Below, piece after piece: positions 8,659-17,584 of a DNA stretch of 64,000 bases. The DNA comes from Alphaproteobacteria bacterium. GTDB lineage: Bacteria > Myxococcota_A > UBA796 > GCA-2862545. The notes beneath the pieces are model-generated. The model searched no databases and was not told the origin of the DNA. It saw only the letters and a list, made by a program, of their open reading frames with translations. The translations under genes and the position numbers were made by a program. Within the stretch, counting starts at the first letter, position 1, and every line of letters starts with the position of its first letter. The DNA lies in the NCBI GenBank assembly GCA_020632885.1, contig JACKEQ010000003.1, forward strand, positions 62,001 through 126,000. Direction: 5' to 3'.

Positions 8659-9357
8659 TCAGTCGCCGGGCTTCCAGCCCATGCGGTTGCGACGGTAGCG
8701 CACCAGCCTGCCGTCCTCGATCCAGCGGACGTGGACGGTGTGGCCGTCGATCACGACCCAGCGCACCGCGTCCGGGACGCTCTGCAGGTGCATCGGGCCA
8801 TAGGGTCCGTTCGGGAAGAGCGGTCGGTCGGACGGCGCCACCCACACGGCGAGCTCGAGGGGCAGGGTGTGGGTCTCGATCACGGGCTCCTCGCGAAGCC
8901 CGCCGGCATCCGAGACCACCAGGAGCGGCACGCCCACGAGCGCGCCCGGCAGCCAGTAGCCCTGCTCGTCTCCGACGTCGCCCGACGCGCCGACCAGGTA
9001 GAGCATGCGCCAGGCCTGCCCGGCCGACTCGAGGTCCACGAGCCCGTACGGACCCGGGATGCCCGGCCTGCCGATGCCCTCGAAGCGCTCGGCGTGCTTG
9101 CGCGGGTCCTCGCCGTCCCGGGGCAGCCCGACCAGCGGCGCGATCGCCGCCCACCGGGCCCAGTCCGTGCGCCGGTCGCCTCCGGTGACCACGACCAGAT
9201 CGGGAGAACCGGCGGCCACCTCCGCTACCAGCCCGCTCGGGCTGCCGTCCCGGACGTCCACCACCGCGATGGTGAGCTCGTCCTCCACCAGGCGCGAGCC
9301 CGCGAACGGGACCGGCGTGGGGTGCGGGCACCCGAGCAACCAGAGGAGGGACGTCAT
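8659..9357 (-). CDS. Putative lipoprotein of unknown function
   Basis: 232 residues. The N-terminus MTSLLWLLGC is a minimal lipoprotein signal with a lipobox Cys10, followed by PHPTPVP. The body contains DLVVVTGGDRRTDW and a GLPRDGED segment, which faintly recall a degenerate calcineurin-like phosphoesterase, but the metal-ligand set is not convincing. It is divergent from the gene at 9396, with 38 bases between starts, and tail-to-tail with the GNAT gene. Function is not recognised. Confidence 0.7.
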   Translation of the reverse strand: MTSLLWLLGCPHPTPVPFAGSRLVEDELTIAVVDVRDGSPSGLVAEVAAGSPDLVVVTGGDRRTDWARWAAIAPLVGLPRDGEDPRKHAERFEGIGRPGIPGPYGLVDLESAGQAWRMLYLVGASGDVGDEQGYWLPGALVGVPLLVVSDAGGLREEPVIETHTLPLELAVWVAPSDRPLFPNGPYGPMHLQSVPDAVRWVVIDGHTVHVRWIEDGRLVRYRRNRMGWKPGD

Positions 9358-9395
9358 GGCACCGAATATCCCTTCGGGCCGCGCGTAGGACGGCC

Positions 9396-9989
9396 ATGCT
9401 CACCCTGATCGCCATCGCTGCCGCCGCGCCGGACCCGGAAGCCGTCCGGGCCGCCAGGGAGCTCGTCGCGAACGAGGTGTCCTGGAGGCTCGACTCGCGC
9501 CTCCCGGAGCGCCGGGAAGCCGTCTGGGATGCCGTGCTCGCGCATCCCGAGCGTGTGGGTGCGCCCGTGGACGCCGTCATGCTCGTCTTCGACGACCCGG
9601 GGCCCGTGGGGTGGGGGTTCCCGCCCTCCCGACCCGAGGGCGTGCAGCTCGACCTCTCGCGCGAGAGCCACCGTCTCGTCGCCCTCTACCTCTGCCATGC
9701 CCGCGGAGAGGGCGATTCCTGCGACCTGCGCGGCCTGCTCACGGCCGAAGAGGCGCTGGCGCGCGGGGGCGGCGTCCGGGCCCTCGGTGAGCGGCCGTGG
9801 ATCGACAGCCACCTCCGCTGGCGCGACCTGGCCTCCCGCTGCTCCGAGGTCGACCACCTGCCGCTGACCTGCGCGGGGTGCACGCGGATGAGCGAGCTCA
9901 CCGTGGACGCCCGGACCGGCCGGTGTGTCGGGTGGCTCGGCAACGCGGTGTGGCCGAAGGACGCCCGGGGACGGAAGCTCTACGAGTGA
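9396..9989 (+). CDS. Secreted protein of unknown function
   Basis: 197 residues with an N-terminal signal-like stretch (MLTLIAIAAAAPDPEA). The remainder is soluble and contains several cysteines, including CHARGEGDSCD and CAGCTRMSELTVD. The latter resembles a CxxC loop that could form a disulphide after export. The tail WLGNAVWPKDARGRKLYE is basic. No family is recognised. It precedes the response regulator by 19 bases and could be co-transcribed with it. Confidence 0.7.
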   Translation: MLTLIAIAAAAPDPEAVRAARELVANEVSWRLDSRLPERREAVWDAVLAHPERVGAPVDAVMLVFDDPGPVGWGFPPSRPEGVQLDLSRESHRLVALYLCHARGEGDSCDLRGLLTAEEALARGGGVRALGERPWIDSHLRWRDLASRCSEVDHLPLTCAGCTRMSELTVDARTGRCVGWLGNAVWPKDARGRKLYE

Positions 9990-10008
9990 GCGGTTATGTC
10001 CGGGGGCG

Positions 10009-10683
10009 ATGTCCTACCGGATCCTGGTCGTGGAAGACGACCCCGCCATCTGCCGGGGGGTCGAGATGAACCTCCAGCTCGAGGGCTTCGAGACCCTCGT
10101 GGCGGTGGACGGCCGCCAGGCCCTGGAGCTGCTCGGCGAGCGCCTGGACCTCGTGATCCTCGACATCATGCTGCCGCACGTGAACGGGTTCGAGATCGTG
10201 GAGCGCCTGCGGCGCCGGAAGGACGATGTCCCCATCATCCTGCTGTCCGCGAAGGCCGACGAGGAGGACATCGTGCGCGGGCTGGACCTCGGTGCGGACG
10301 ACTACGTCACCAAGCCGTTCCGGCTCGCCGAGCTGCTCGCGCGCGTGAAGGCCCACCTCCGCCGCAGGCCATCGAGCACCGAGGCCCGGTTCGGCGACGT
10401 GGTCATCGACTTCGACGAGCGGAAGGCCGTGCGCGACGGGGAGCTCGTGGAGCTCACGCCCAAGGAGCTCGATCTGCTCGAGTTCATGTGGGAGAAGGAG
10501 GGGCGCGCGCTCACCCGCGACACCATCCTCCAGGCCGTGTGGGGCAACGGCTACTTCGGGACGGACCGGACGGTCGACAACTTCATCAACCGCCTCCGGC
10601 GCAAGCTCGACACCCCCGCGGAGCCCCGCCACTTCGTGACCGTGCGGGGCGTGGGCTACCGGTTCGTCAGCGAGGGGGAGTGA
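10009..10683 (+). CDS. OmpR/PhoB-family response regulator
   Basis: 224 residues. The receiver domain (1-120) has the acidic pair D10-D11, phospho-acceptor D52 in VILDIMLPH and Lys about 102 in VTKPF. A winged-helix DNA-binding domain (about 130-224) shows LTPKELDLLEFMWEKEG and the typical TVDNFINRLRRKLD and VRGVGYRF motifs. The ATG at 10009 is chosen because the upstream in-frame sequence has no receiver-like content. The likely partner kinase is on the opposite strand at 11111-12586. The 3' end overlaps the convergent lipoprotein gene by 17 bases. Confidence 0.93.
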   Translation: MSYRILVVEDDPAICRGVEMNLQLEGFETLVAVDGRQALELLGERLDLVILDIMLPHVNGFEIVERLRRRKDDVPIILLSAKADEEDIVRGLDLGADDYVTKPFRLAELLARVKAHLRRRPSSTEARFGDVVIDFDERKAVRDGELVELTPKELDLLEFMWEKEGRALTRDTILQAVWGNGYFGTDRTVDNFINRLRRKLDTPAEPRHFVTVRGVGYRFVSEGE

Positions 10684-11092
10684 CCTCCGCCCTGCAGACC
10701 CTCAGAGCATCGTCGCAGGTGATCTTCGTCGTCTTCCCGGCCTCCACCGCGGCCTGACCGGCCGGCACGGGCGGCTGGCCGGCCGTCGTCTCGACCCGGA
10801 TGCTGTACGAGCCCTCCGGCACGGGCCCGGGGACGGAGTGGCGCTTGTGGGCCTCGCGGAGGAACACGCGACCCGTCGTGCCGGTCACGGTGACCTCGCC
10901 CGTGGCCCGGGTGTCGGGCTGGGGGTTCGCCGTGCGGACCTTGCGGCCCCGCGGACGGCGAGCAGGGGACGCCGCGGGAGGCTCGACCCCCAGCTGCTTC
11001 TCGAGGGCCGCCACGCGACGCTCGAGGGCCTGGTGCTCCGACGCGCTCACGCAGCCGACGAGGAACAGGGTGGCCAGGACGACCCGATGCAT
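10667..11092 (-). CDS. Small coiled-coil lipoprotein
   Basis: 141 residues with a lipoprotein signal MHRVVLATLFLVGC (lipobox LVGC). A short heptad-like segment follows (HQALERRVAALEKQLG), then a basic Pro/Arg linker and a beta-rich C-terminal domain (GEVTVTGTTGRVFLREA…SYSIRVETT). The GGAGGTCGC sequence just upstream is a good ribosome site. It starts 18 bases after the histidine kinase stop, so it is probably the last gene of that operon and may act as an envelope partner of the sensor. Its 3' end overlaps the response regulator's 3' end on the other strand. Confidence 0.75.
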   Translation of the reverse strand: MHRVVLATLFLVGCVSASEHQALERRVAALEKQLGVEPPAASPARRPRGRKVRTANPQPDTRATGEVTVTGTTGRVFLREAHKRHSVPGPVPEGSYSIRVETTAGQPPVPAGQAAVEAGKTTKITCDDALRVCRAEVTPPR

Positions 11093-11110
11093 GCGACCTC
11101 CGCGGCCAGC

Positions 11111-12586
11111 CTACACCGCGACGGGCAACCAGATCGTGAACCTGCAGCCCGCGCCCTCCTCGGTCTGCAGATCGACCCTGCCGCCGTGGCCACGCACCAC
11201 CGCCCGGACGATCGCCAGCCCGAGCCCCGAGCCGCGGTGGGCGCCCGTCGGCGACGAGAGCCGCGTGTCGGCCTGGTAGAACTTCTCGAACACCCGGTTC
11301 CGGTCGGCCAGCGCGATGCCGGGACCGTCGTCGGTCACCGAGAGCCCGACCTGGTTGCCCTTCCGCTCCACCTCCAGCGCGATGCGCCGCGGGGCGGGCG
11401 TGTGCTTCACGGCGTTCTGCAGGAGGTTCACCAGCGCCTCCACGATGGCGTCACGGTCCACTCGCAACCGGGGCAGGTCGGGGGGCAGGGTCACCTCGAC
11501 GTCCTGGGGGGCCTCCATGAGCCACTGGGACCGGAATGCGGCGAGCGCGTCCTCCACGAGCTCCTCGGGCCGGACGGTCTCCACGTCGTACACGCGCCTC
11601 CCGGCCTCCATGCGCGCCCAGGAGAGCACCCGCTCGATCATGCGCGACAGGCGATCGGTCTCCTGGGACAGCAGATCCAGGCACTCCTGGATGCGCTCGG
11701 GGTCCTGGATCCGCCCGGACTGGAGGGTCTCCACGAACATCCGGATGGACGTGAGCGGCGTGCGGAGCTCGTGGGAGACGCTGCTCACGAAGTCGGTCTG
11801 GAGACGCGAGAGCCGGATCTCGCGCGCCGCGCTGTTGAGCGTGACGACCGTGCCCGCCATGACCGTGGCCACGAGGAACACGAGCCCGGCGGGGTAGAGC
11901 CAGCTCGAGCTCCCGAGGATGGCGCGGGCCGGGTCGTTGTCGGGGTAGGTGACCACGACCTCGAACTCGGTGAGGGGCCGCTCCAGCGGCAGGGTGGCCT
12001 CGAAGCCGTCGCGCTCCCAGCGCTGGATCAGCTCCTCCACCGGCGTCGCGGGACCGGCGGCGCGGGCGCGCAGGTCGAAGTGCACGCCGTCGTCGTACCG
12101 CTGGGAGGCCCGCTCGCGCACGAGGGCCACCAGACCGTCTGGATCGAGGCGCCAGGCCGCGTGGATGTCGCCGAGATCGAGCACCCCGATCGCATCGCCC
12201 CCGTCGGCCGGCCGGAACCACGTGGTCCGCGGGGTGGTGGGCGAGGGGGGATTGAGGGCCTCGAGCTCCGCCGGCATCACGTCGGTCCAGCGCCAGACCG
12301 TCTGCACGCCCTGCTCCGGGGGGGGACACGTGGAGCCCGAGCACCCGGGGAGGGACGCGCGCACCTCGGCGTCCGCACGCTCGACGCCCTCGAAGATGGT
12401 GCGGGCGGCGAACTGGAGGCGCTCGGCCTGCTCGCGGCGCACCTGCTCCTCGATGGCGGCCTGCTGGTTGCGGATGGCCATGACGCCGTACAGCGACAGT
12501 AGGACGGTCGGCACGATGACGGTGCCCACCAGCAGCCACAACAGACGCTGGAATGCGAACGCGTCCCCGATGCCGCGGACGCTCAC
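11111..12586 (-). CDS. Membrane sensor histidine kinase
   Basis: 491 residues starting at GTG 12586, which overlaps the upstream TGA by four bases. The first membrane helix is at about 14-33. A roughly 200-residue extracytoplasmic sensor region contains a CSGSTC loop. The second helix (YPAGLVFLVATVMAGTVV) is near 235-253. The dimerisation box SSVSHELRTPLTS carries phospho-accepting His272. The ATPase domain shows LLQNAVKHT (N box), DDGPGIA (G1) and GSGLGLAIV (G2). There is no clear HAMP. It probably pairs with the OmpR-type regulator at 10009-10683, although the two genes converge rather than share an operon. Confidence 0.93.
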   Translation of the reverse strand: MSVRGIGDAFAFQRLLWLLVGTVIVPTVLLSLYGVMAIRNQQAAIEEQVRREQAERLQFAARTIFEGVERADAEVRASLPGCSGSTCPPPEQGVQTVWRWTDVMPAELEALNPPSPTTPRTTWFRPADGGDAIGVLDLGDIHAAWRLDPDGLVALVRERASQRYDDGVHFDLRARAAGPATPVEELIQRWERDGFEATLPLERPLTEFEVVVTYPDNDPARAILGSSSWLYPAGLVFLVATVMAGTVVTLNSAAREIRLSRLQTDFVSSVSHELRTPLTSIRMFVETLQSGRIQDPERIQECLDLLSQETDRLSRMIERVLSWARMEAGRRVYDVETVRPEELVEDALAAFRSQWLMEAPQDVEVTLPPDLPRLRVDRDAIVEALVNLLQNAVKHTPAPRRIALEVERKGNQVGLSVTDDGPGIALADRNRVFEKFYQADTRLSSPTGAHRGSGLGLAIVRAVVRGHGGRVDLQTEEGAGCRFTIWLPVAV

Positions 12587-13497
12587 CGGGCCCAGCTCGG
12601 ACGGGGGAGCCCGAGCCCGTCGCGCTTCTCGAGCCCACCGGGCCCGTTCTGCCGCCAGTAGGGCTCCCGGATGGCACCGGTGAGCTCGGCCTTCTCGGTG
12701 GGCGAGGTCCAGCGGACGAGCCTGTGGGGCGCCTGCTCCTCCACGTCCCACGTCCAGGTGCCCGCCGCGACGGTCAGGCTGTGGGTGCGGACCGCGAACG
12801 TGCCGGCGGGCACGGTGGCCTCGTGGGTCTCGGCCGCGACGGAGTAGGTCCCGGGATCCCACGACGCGTCGCGATGCCCGAAGCGGAGGTCCACCAGGCG
12901 CGGGTGCACCGCCACCTCGATGGACGCACCGGGCTCGGCGAGGGTGCCCGCGAGCCCGCGCACGACGATCGGCATGGCGTCCAGGAACACCGCGCGGTCG
13001 GGGATGGCGAGCGAGCTGGACCGGTCGGCCTCGCCGTCGAAGTAGCTGTGGCTGGTGCGGTCGTAGCGGTCGCCGTGCGTGAGCAGCTGGTCGTACACGT
13101 GCCCACACCACTCCTGCGAGCTGAAGGAGACCTTGGTGGGCGTGCCCAGCCGGTCCTTCCCGTCGAGCCGCACGAAGGCCGAGGTCATCACGTTGTAGTC
13201 GTAGATGCCGGTCTGGAAGTCGCGGGTCTCGTTGAGCTTCAGCACCGGGTACTCGTCGCCGTGACCACCGTCGGACTTCACCCGCGCGCCGTCCGTGAAG
13301 TCCTCGGTGACGAACACCAGCACGGCCTCGCCGGGACGCTCCTTCCCATAGCGACCCTGCTCCAGGCGGTACCCGGCGAGCTCCGCGCGGCCATCGCCCC
13401 AGTGGTCCCAGAACCCGGACGGTGCGGAGGAGGCGGGGAGGGGGCGGCCGGAAGCGGCGGAGCACCCGAGGAACAGCGGGAGGACGACAGTGAGCAT
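12583..13497 (-). CDS. Lipoprotein with conserved FWDHWGDG / SSQEWCGH motifs
   Basis: 304 residues beginning MLTVVLPLFLGCSAASG (lipobox FLGC), with GGAGGGG five bases upstream of the ATG at 13497. Distinctive motifs are FWDHWGDGRAELAGY, VFVTEDFTDGARVKSD, GIYDYNVMTSAF and KVSFSSQEWCGHVYDQL. From memory, homologues with these motifs occur in Bacteroidota and other phyla and are often mislabelled 'septum formation inhibitor Maf'; it shows no Maf nucleotide-pyrophosphatase signature. It is the first gene of an apparent operon with the histidine kinase (4-bp overlap) and the small lipoprotein, so it may be a surface component of the sensing system. Confidence 0.8.
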   Translation of the reverse strand: MLTVVLPLFLGCSAASGRPLPASSAPSGFWDHWGDGRAELAGYRLEQGRYGKERPGEAVLVFVTEDFTDGARVKSDGGHGDEYPVLKLNETRDFQTGIYDYNVMTSAFVRLDGKDRLGTPTKVSFSSQEWCGHVYDQLLTHGDRYDRTSHSYFDGEADRSSSLAIPDRAVFLDAMPIVVRGLAGTLAEPGASIEVAVHPRLVDLRFGHRDASWDPGTYSVAAETHEATVPAGTFAVRTHSLTVAAGTWTWDVEEQAPHRLVRWTSPTEKAELTGAIREPYWRQNGPGGLEKRDGLGLPRPSWAR

Positions 13498-13591
13498 GGG
13501 CCCCTCCGTATCACCGGCCCGTCGAAGACGCGGACCCGCCCGTCGCGGGTTGTTATGTCGCCGGGACGGCCCCCTGGGCCAGGAGGCCCAC

Positions 13592-16243
13592 ATGCATCTC
13601 CCGCACGCGCTGGAGGAGATCCTCGCCGAGGTCGAGAAGCCCTCGCGCTACCTCGGAAACGAGGTCAACGCCGTCATCCGCGACCCGTCCACCGTGGACG
13701 TGCGCATCGCGCTGACCTTCCCGGACCTCTACGACATCGGGCTCGGGAACCTCGGCGTGCACATCCTGTACGCCATCCTGAACCAGCTGGACTGGGTGTA
13801 CTGCGAGCGCGCCTACGCGCCGGCCATCGACATGGAGCAGGCCCTGCGGGCCCGCGGCATGGAGCTCTTCGCGCTGGAGTCGAAGGACCCCCTGTCCCGG
13901 ATGGACGCCATCGGGTTCACCCTGCAGAGCGAGCTCACCTTCACCAACATCCTGAACATCATCGACCTGTCCGGGATGTCCGTGCGCACGTCCGGTCGCC
14001 GGGAGTCCGATCCGCTCACGTTCGCGGGCGGTCCCGCGGTGTTCAACCCCGAGCCGCTCGCGCCGTTCATGGACTTCTTCGTCATCGGCGACGGCGAGGA
14101 CGTCATCGTGGAGATCGCGCAGGTCCTCCGCGATGTGAAGGGCCGCCAGGCCCGCCTGGAGGCCCTCGCTCGGCTCGAGGGCGTGTACGTGCCCGCGCTC
14201 TACCCGTTCGACACCCTGCCGGACGGCCAGATCCTGCCCGCCGTGGACGGCCCCCGCATCCGCAAGCGCATCACGCGCGACCTGAACGGCGCGACGTTCC
14301 CCGTCGACTACATCGTGCCGTACACCCAGCAGGTCCACGACCGCATCTCGCTCGAGGTCCTCCGCGGGTGCACCCAGGGCTGCCGCTTCTGCCAGGCGGG
14401 CATGACGACGCGCCCCGTGCGCGAGCGCAGCCTCGAGAACATCGACGCGCTCCTGCAGCGCACGCTGGACGCCACCGGGTACGAGGAGGTCTCCCTCGTG
14501 TCGCTGTCCACCTGCGACTACAGCCGCGTGCGTCAGCTCGTGGAGAACACGGTGGAGACGGCCCGCCCGCGGAACGTCGCGGTGTCGCTGCCGTCCCTCC
14601 GGCTCGACAGCTACAGCGTGGAGCTCGCGGACATGGTCGCGGAGACCCGCCGCACGGGACTCACCGTGGCCCCTGAGGCCGCGAGCCCCCGCCTGCGCGC
14701 CGTGATCAACAAGTGGATCCCCGACGACGAGCTCCTGGAGATGTCCACGGGCGCGTTCGCGCTGGGTTGGACGCACGTGAAGATGTACTTCATGATCGGC
14801 CTGCCCACGGAGCGTGACGACGACATCCTGGCCATCGGCGACCTCGCCGGACGCGCGCTCGCGAAGGGCAAGGAGCACTTCAAGAAGGCTCGCGTGAACC
14901 TCGGCGTGAGCACCTTCGTGCCCAAGCCCTTCACGCCCTTCCAGTGGGCCCGGCAGATCGGCCTCAACGAGACCGTGCGCAAGCAGGACCTCCTGGCCGA
15001 GGACCTCCGCGACCGCCCCGGCGTGAAGTTCGGCCGCCACGAGCCCGAGGAGACCTTCCTGGAGGGCCTGGTGTCGCGCGCGGACCGCCGCGCCGCCGAC
15101 CTGATCGAGCTCGCGTGGCGGAAGGGCTGCCGGTTCGACGCCTGGCGTGAGCACCTCCGGTTCGACCTCTGGGGCGACGCCATCGAGGAGCTCGGGTACG
15201 ACGTGCAGTTCGCCCTGCGCGAGCGCTCCACCGACGAGCGCCTCCCGTGGGACCACATCGACGTCCTGATCCACAAGGAGTGGTTCGTGGCGGACTGGGA
15301 GCGCGCGAAGAAGCTCGAGCACGCCCAGGACTGCCGGCACCGCAAGTGCCACAAGTGCGGCGTCATCGACCACGAGCGCGAGCTCTGCGCGTCCATGCTG
15401 CGCACGTCCATCAAGGGCCGCACGCCCGAGGCCGCCTGGGAGCGGAAGCCCGAGCCCGCCGTTCGTGTGTCCCCGGACCCCGTCCAGCGCCTCTGGTTCC
15501 GCATCAGCCGCGTGGAGTCGGGCCGCTACCTCACGCACCTGGAGGCCATGCACGCGTGGGTCAGGGCGCTCCGGCGCGCCGAAGCGCCCCTGGCGTACTC
15601 GCAGGGCTTCCACCCCCACCCGAAGGTCGCGTTCAGCTCGGCCATGCCGCAGAACCAGGCGAGCATCGGCGAGTACCTGGACGTCTCCCTGACGGAGCGC
15701 GTGGACCCCGGTGAGCTCGCGGCCCGCCTGGCCACCGTGCTGCCCGCGGGCTTCGGCATCCACGGCCACGCGGAGGTCGACCTGCGCGCACCGTCGCTGA
15801 TGTCCCTCGTGGAGGGGGCCGTCTACACGGTCTACCTGCCCGAGCTCACGCCCGAGCAGCTCGAGGAGCGCGTGGCCACCGTGCTCGCCGCCGACGAGCT
15901 GCCCGTGGAGCGCCGCCGGAAGTCGAAGAACAAGCGTGGGAAGTGGAAGAGCGGGCCCCGGACGGCCCCGGTGGACATCCGGCCCATGATCCAGGCCCTG
16001 ACCGTCCGCGAGACCACCGAGGTCCCCGCCGTCGACGTCGTGCTGCACGCCGTCGAGGGCAAGGGCCCCAAGATGCGCGAGCTCCTCGACTTCCTGGCTC
16101 CCGAGTCGGCCCTGGCGCGCGTCCTCCGCCGCGAGACCCTCGTCCGGTCGGGCGATTCCCTGGTGGCGCTCTCCTCGTGCTGGGAGCGCTACGCACCGGG
16201 TGCGGAGGCTCCTCCCGCCGTCGAGCAGCCCGCAGCAGGGTGA
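13592..16243 (+). CDS. Fused B12-binding-type radical SAM protein (TIGR03960) with DUF2344/TIGR03936 domain
   Basis: 883 residues. The N-terminal part resembles the cobalamin-binding-like region of this family (FPDLYDIGLGNLGVHILY). The radical SAM cluster is CTQGCRFC, with Cys260, Cys264 and Cys267. A second Cys/His group (DCRHRKCHKCGVIDHERELC, about 580-600) joins it to a C-terminal DUF2344 domain from about 630 (RISRVESGRYLTHLE, SQGFHPHPKVAF). The fusion of the two halves is a known arrangement; the reaction is not established. It is often found near ribosome and tRNA modification genes. AGGAGG at 13581-13586 sets the ATG at 13592. A Lys/Arg-rich patch near 770 (RRRKSKNKRGKWK) suggests contact with nucleic acid. 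Confidence 0.92.
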   Translation: MHLPHALEEILAEVEKPSRYLGNEVNAVIRDPSTVDVRIALTFPDLYDIGLGNLGVHILYAILNQLDWVYCERAYAPAIDMEQALRARGMELFALESKDPLSRMDAIGFTLQSELTFTNILNIIDLSGMSVRTSGRRESDPLTFAGGPAVFNPEPLAPFMDFFVIGDGEDVIVEIAQVLRDVKGRQARLEALARLEGVYVPALYPFDTLPDGQILPAVDGPRIRKRITRDLNGATFPVDYIVPYTQQVHDRISLEVLRGCTQGCRFCQAGMTTRPVRERSLENIDALLQRTLDATGYEEVSLVSLSTCDYSRVRQLVENTVETARPRNVAVSLPSLRLDSYSVELADMVAETRRTGLTVAPEAASPRLRAVINKWIPDDELLEMSTGAFALGWTHVKMYFMIGLPTERDDDILAIGDLAGRALAKGKEHFKKARVNLGVSTFVPKPFTPFQWARQIGLNETVRKQDLLAEDLRDRPGVKFGRHEPEETFLEGLVSRADRRAADLIELAWRKGCRFDAWREHLRFDLWGDAIEELGYDVQFALRERSTDERLPWDHIDVLIHKEWFVADWERAKKLEHAQDCRHRKCHKCGVIDHERELCASMLRTSIKGRTPEAAWERKPEPAVRVSPDPVQRLWFRISRVESGRYLTHLEAMHAWVRALRRAEAPLAYSQGFHPHPKVAFSSAMPQNQASIGEYLDVSLTERVDPGELAARLATVLPAGFGIHGHAEVDLRAPSLMSLVEGAVYTVYLPELTPEQLEERVATVLAADELPVERRRKSKNKRGKWKSGPRTAPVDIRPMIQALTVRETTEVPAVDVVLHAVEGKGPKMRELLDFLAPESALARVLRRETLVRSGDSLVALSSCWERYAPGAEAPPAVEQPAAG

Positions 16244-16308
16244 GGCGAGGGGTTGCGCCCCGGCGTCCGTCTGCTAAGCCAGGGAGGTCCAATCCCCTGG
16301 AGGAAACG

Positions 16309-16764
16309 ATGAAGCGTCTGGCCCTGCTGCTGCCGGTGCTCCTGCTCGGCGGCTGCTCGTACAAGTACCACACCATCCCCGGCGCCGCGCCCGAGTTCGC
16401 CAAGGCGGACTACCGTGTGCTCGGCAAGACCAACCACGAGGAATGTGGCACGTACATCCTGGGCATCGACTGGGGGCACCTGCTCACCAACCAGTCCGGC
16501 GGCCGCCTGGCCCCCGAGAACGGTGGGGGCATCGGCGCCGTGCTCGGCAGCCTGCTCGGTGGCAGCCCCGAGGAGTCGCGGGCGCTCTACCACGCGCTCG
16601 ACAAGATGCCCGAGGCCACCCACCTCCTCGCGCACCGCACGCACACGACGGCCACCGGCCTCGTGTTCTTCGGCCAGCCCCTGTTCGGTCAGCGCTGCGC
16701 GGCCGTCGAGGCGCGCGGCGTGAAGATCCAGGAGAAGCCGGCCGGCGGCACGCCGACGCTCTGA
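16309..16764 (+). CDS. Small lipoprotein of unknown function
   Basis: 151 residues. MKRLALLLPVLLLGGCSYKY is a textbook lipoprotein signal (lipobox LGGC), and TGGAGGAAACG gives a good ribosome site before the ATG. The mature part has a Gly-rich stretch (GGGIGAVLGSLLGG) and two later cysteines (EECGTY, QRCAAVE). No family is recognised. It follows the radical SAM gene by 65 bases on the same strand and converges with the lipoprotein gene at 16805-17500. Confidence 0.8.
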   Translation: MKRLALLLPVLLLGGCSYKYHTIPGAAPEFAKADYRVLGKTNHEECGTYILGIDWGHLLTNQSGGRLAPENGGGIGAVLGSLLGGSPEESRALYHALDKMPEATHLLAHRTHTTATGLVFFGQPLFGQRCAAVEARGVKIQEKPAGGTPTL

Positions 16765-16804
16765 TCCTGGTCGGCGCAACGACCCGAGGCCGTCCTTCGC
16801 ACGA

Positions 16805-17500
16805 TCAGCGGGGGGCGGCCTTCCCGATCCTGCGCCCCACGCGCTTCTCGAGCGCCAGCAGGAGGTCCTGCAGCTCGCCCTCGGTGGGCGAGAAGATGCG
16901 CTCGCTGACCCGCGAGCCGTCGACGTCCATGTAGCCGAGCACCGAGCCGTCCTCACCGTGCTGCACGAGCAGGACGTGCACGCGGGCTCCAGCCCCCGTG
17001 CCCCAGCGCTGGCCGTAGAACCAGCCCGCGTTGTGCGAGTAGTAGCCCACCACCCAGGGAACCAGGGTGGGGCGGGGGAGGGGACCCATCGCCACCGGGC
17101 GCAGCTCGACGTTCGGGAGGCTCGCGTTGTCGTGGCCGTCGCGGCTCGTGGTGCCGCGGACCTCGCGCGCCTCGGGAGGCACGGGCGCTTCGACGGGGGC
17201 GCCGAGCGGCAGGAGGTCGGCGAGCCAGTCGGTCACCTGCCGTTGGTAGCGCTCCTCCTCGGAGACCACGACGTCCTTGCTGACGTTGTGCTGTCCGCGG
17301 CCCTCGTCGATGGTGACGTAGCCCCCGCCGAACGTGATGTTCCCGACGGCGGCGTTGCGCCGGAAGGGGTCGCCGTCCACGTGGTCCTCGAGGAACACCG
17401 GGGCCGCGACAGCGAGGTCGTCGACCCGGGCCATCGCGCCCCGCACGACGAGCTCGTTCTTGTGCGTGGAGCACGCCAGGAGCAGCAGGGCGGTGAGCAT
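16805..17500 (-). CDS. Lipoprotein of unknown function
   Basis: 231 residues beginning MLTALLLLACSTHKNE (lipobox LLAC). The body mixes beta-rich segments (VGNITFGGGYVTIDEGRG, RVHVLLVQHGEDGSVLGYMD) with a C-terminal amphipathic helix ending in a basic tail (LEKRVGRRIGKAAPR). No recognised family. It converges with the preceding small lipoprotein and is divergent from the acyl-CoA dehydrogenase gene at 17585. Confidence 0.75.
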   Translation of the reverse strand: MLTALLLLACSTHKNELVVRGAMARVDDLAVAAPVFLEDHVDGDPFRRNAAVGNITFGGGYVTIDEGRGQHNVSKDVVVSEEERYQRQVTDWLADLLPLGAPVEAPVPPEAREVRGTTSRDGHDNASLPNVELRPVAMGPLPRPTLVPWVVGYYSHNAGWFYGQRWGTGAGARVHVLLVQHGEDGSVLGYMDVDGSRVSERIFSPTEGELQDLLLALEKRVGRRIGKAAPR

Positions 17501-17584
17501 GGCGGTCCGTAATCCGTTTGGTCGCCCGGGTCTGCGCGCGTCCGTCGGGTCGCGTTACAGGGCCCTCTCCCGAGGAGGCCAGCC

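Noticed and set aside
8659..9357. Assignment to calcineurin-like phosphoesterases
   Set aside because: Only a faint DLVVVTGGDRRTDW-type similarity; the expected metal-binding His and Asp set is not seen.
9357..9396. Promoter pair between the divergent genes at 9357 and 9396
   Set aside because: The gap is only 38 bases and no convincing -35/-10 pair could be read on either strand.
12583..13497. Annotation as septum formation inhibitor Maf
   Set aside because: No Maf nucleotide-pyrophosphatase motif is visible. The protein has a lipoprotein signal, so the name attached to some homologues is probably an annotation error.
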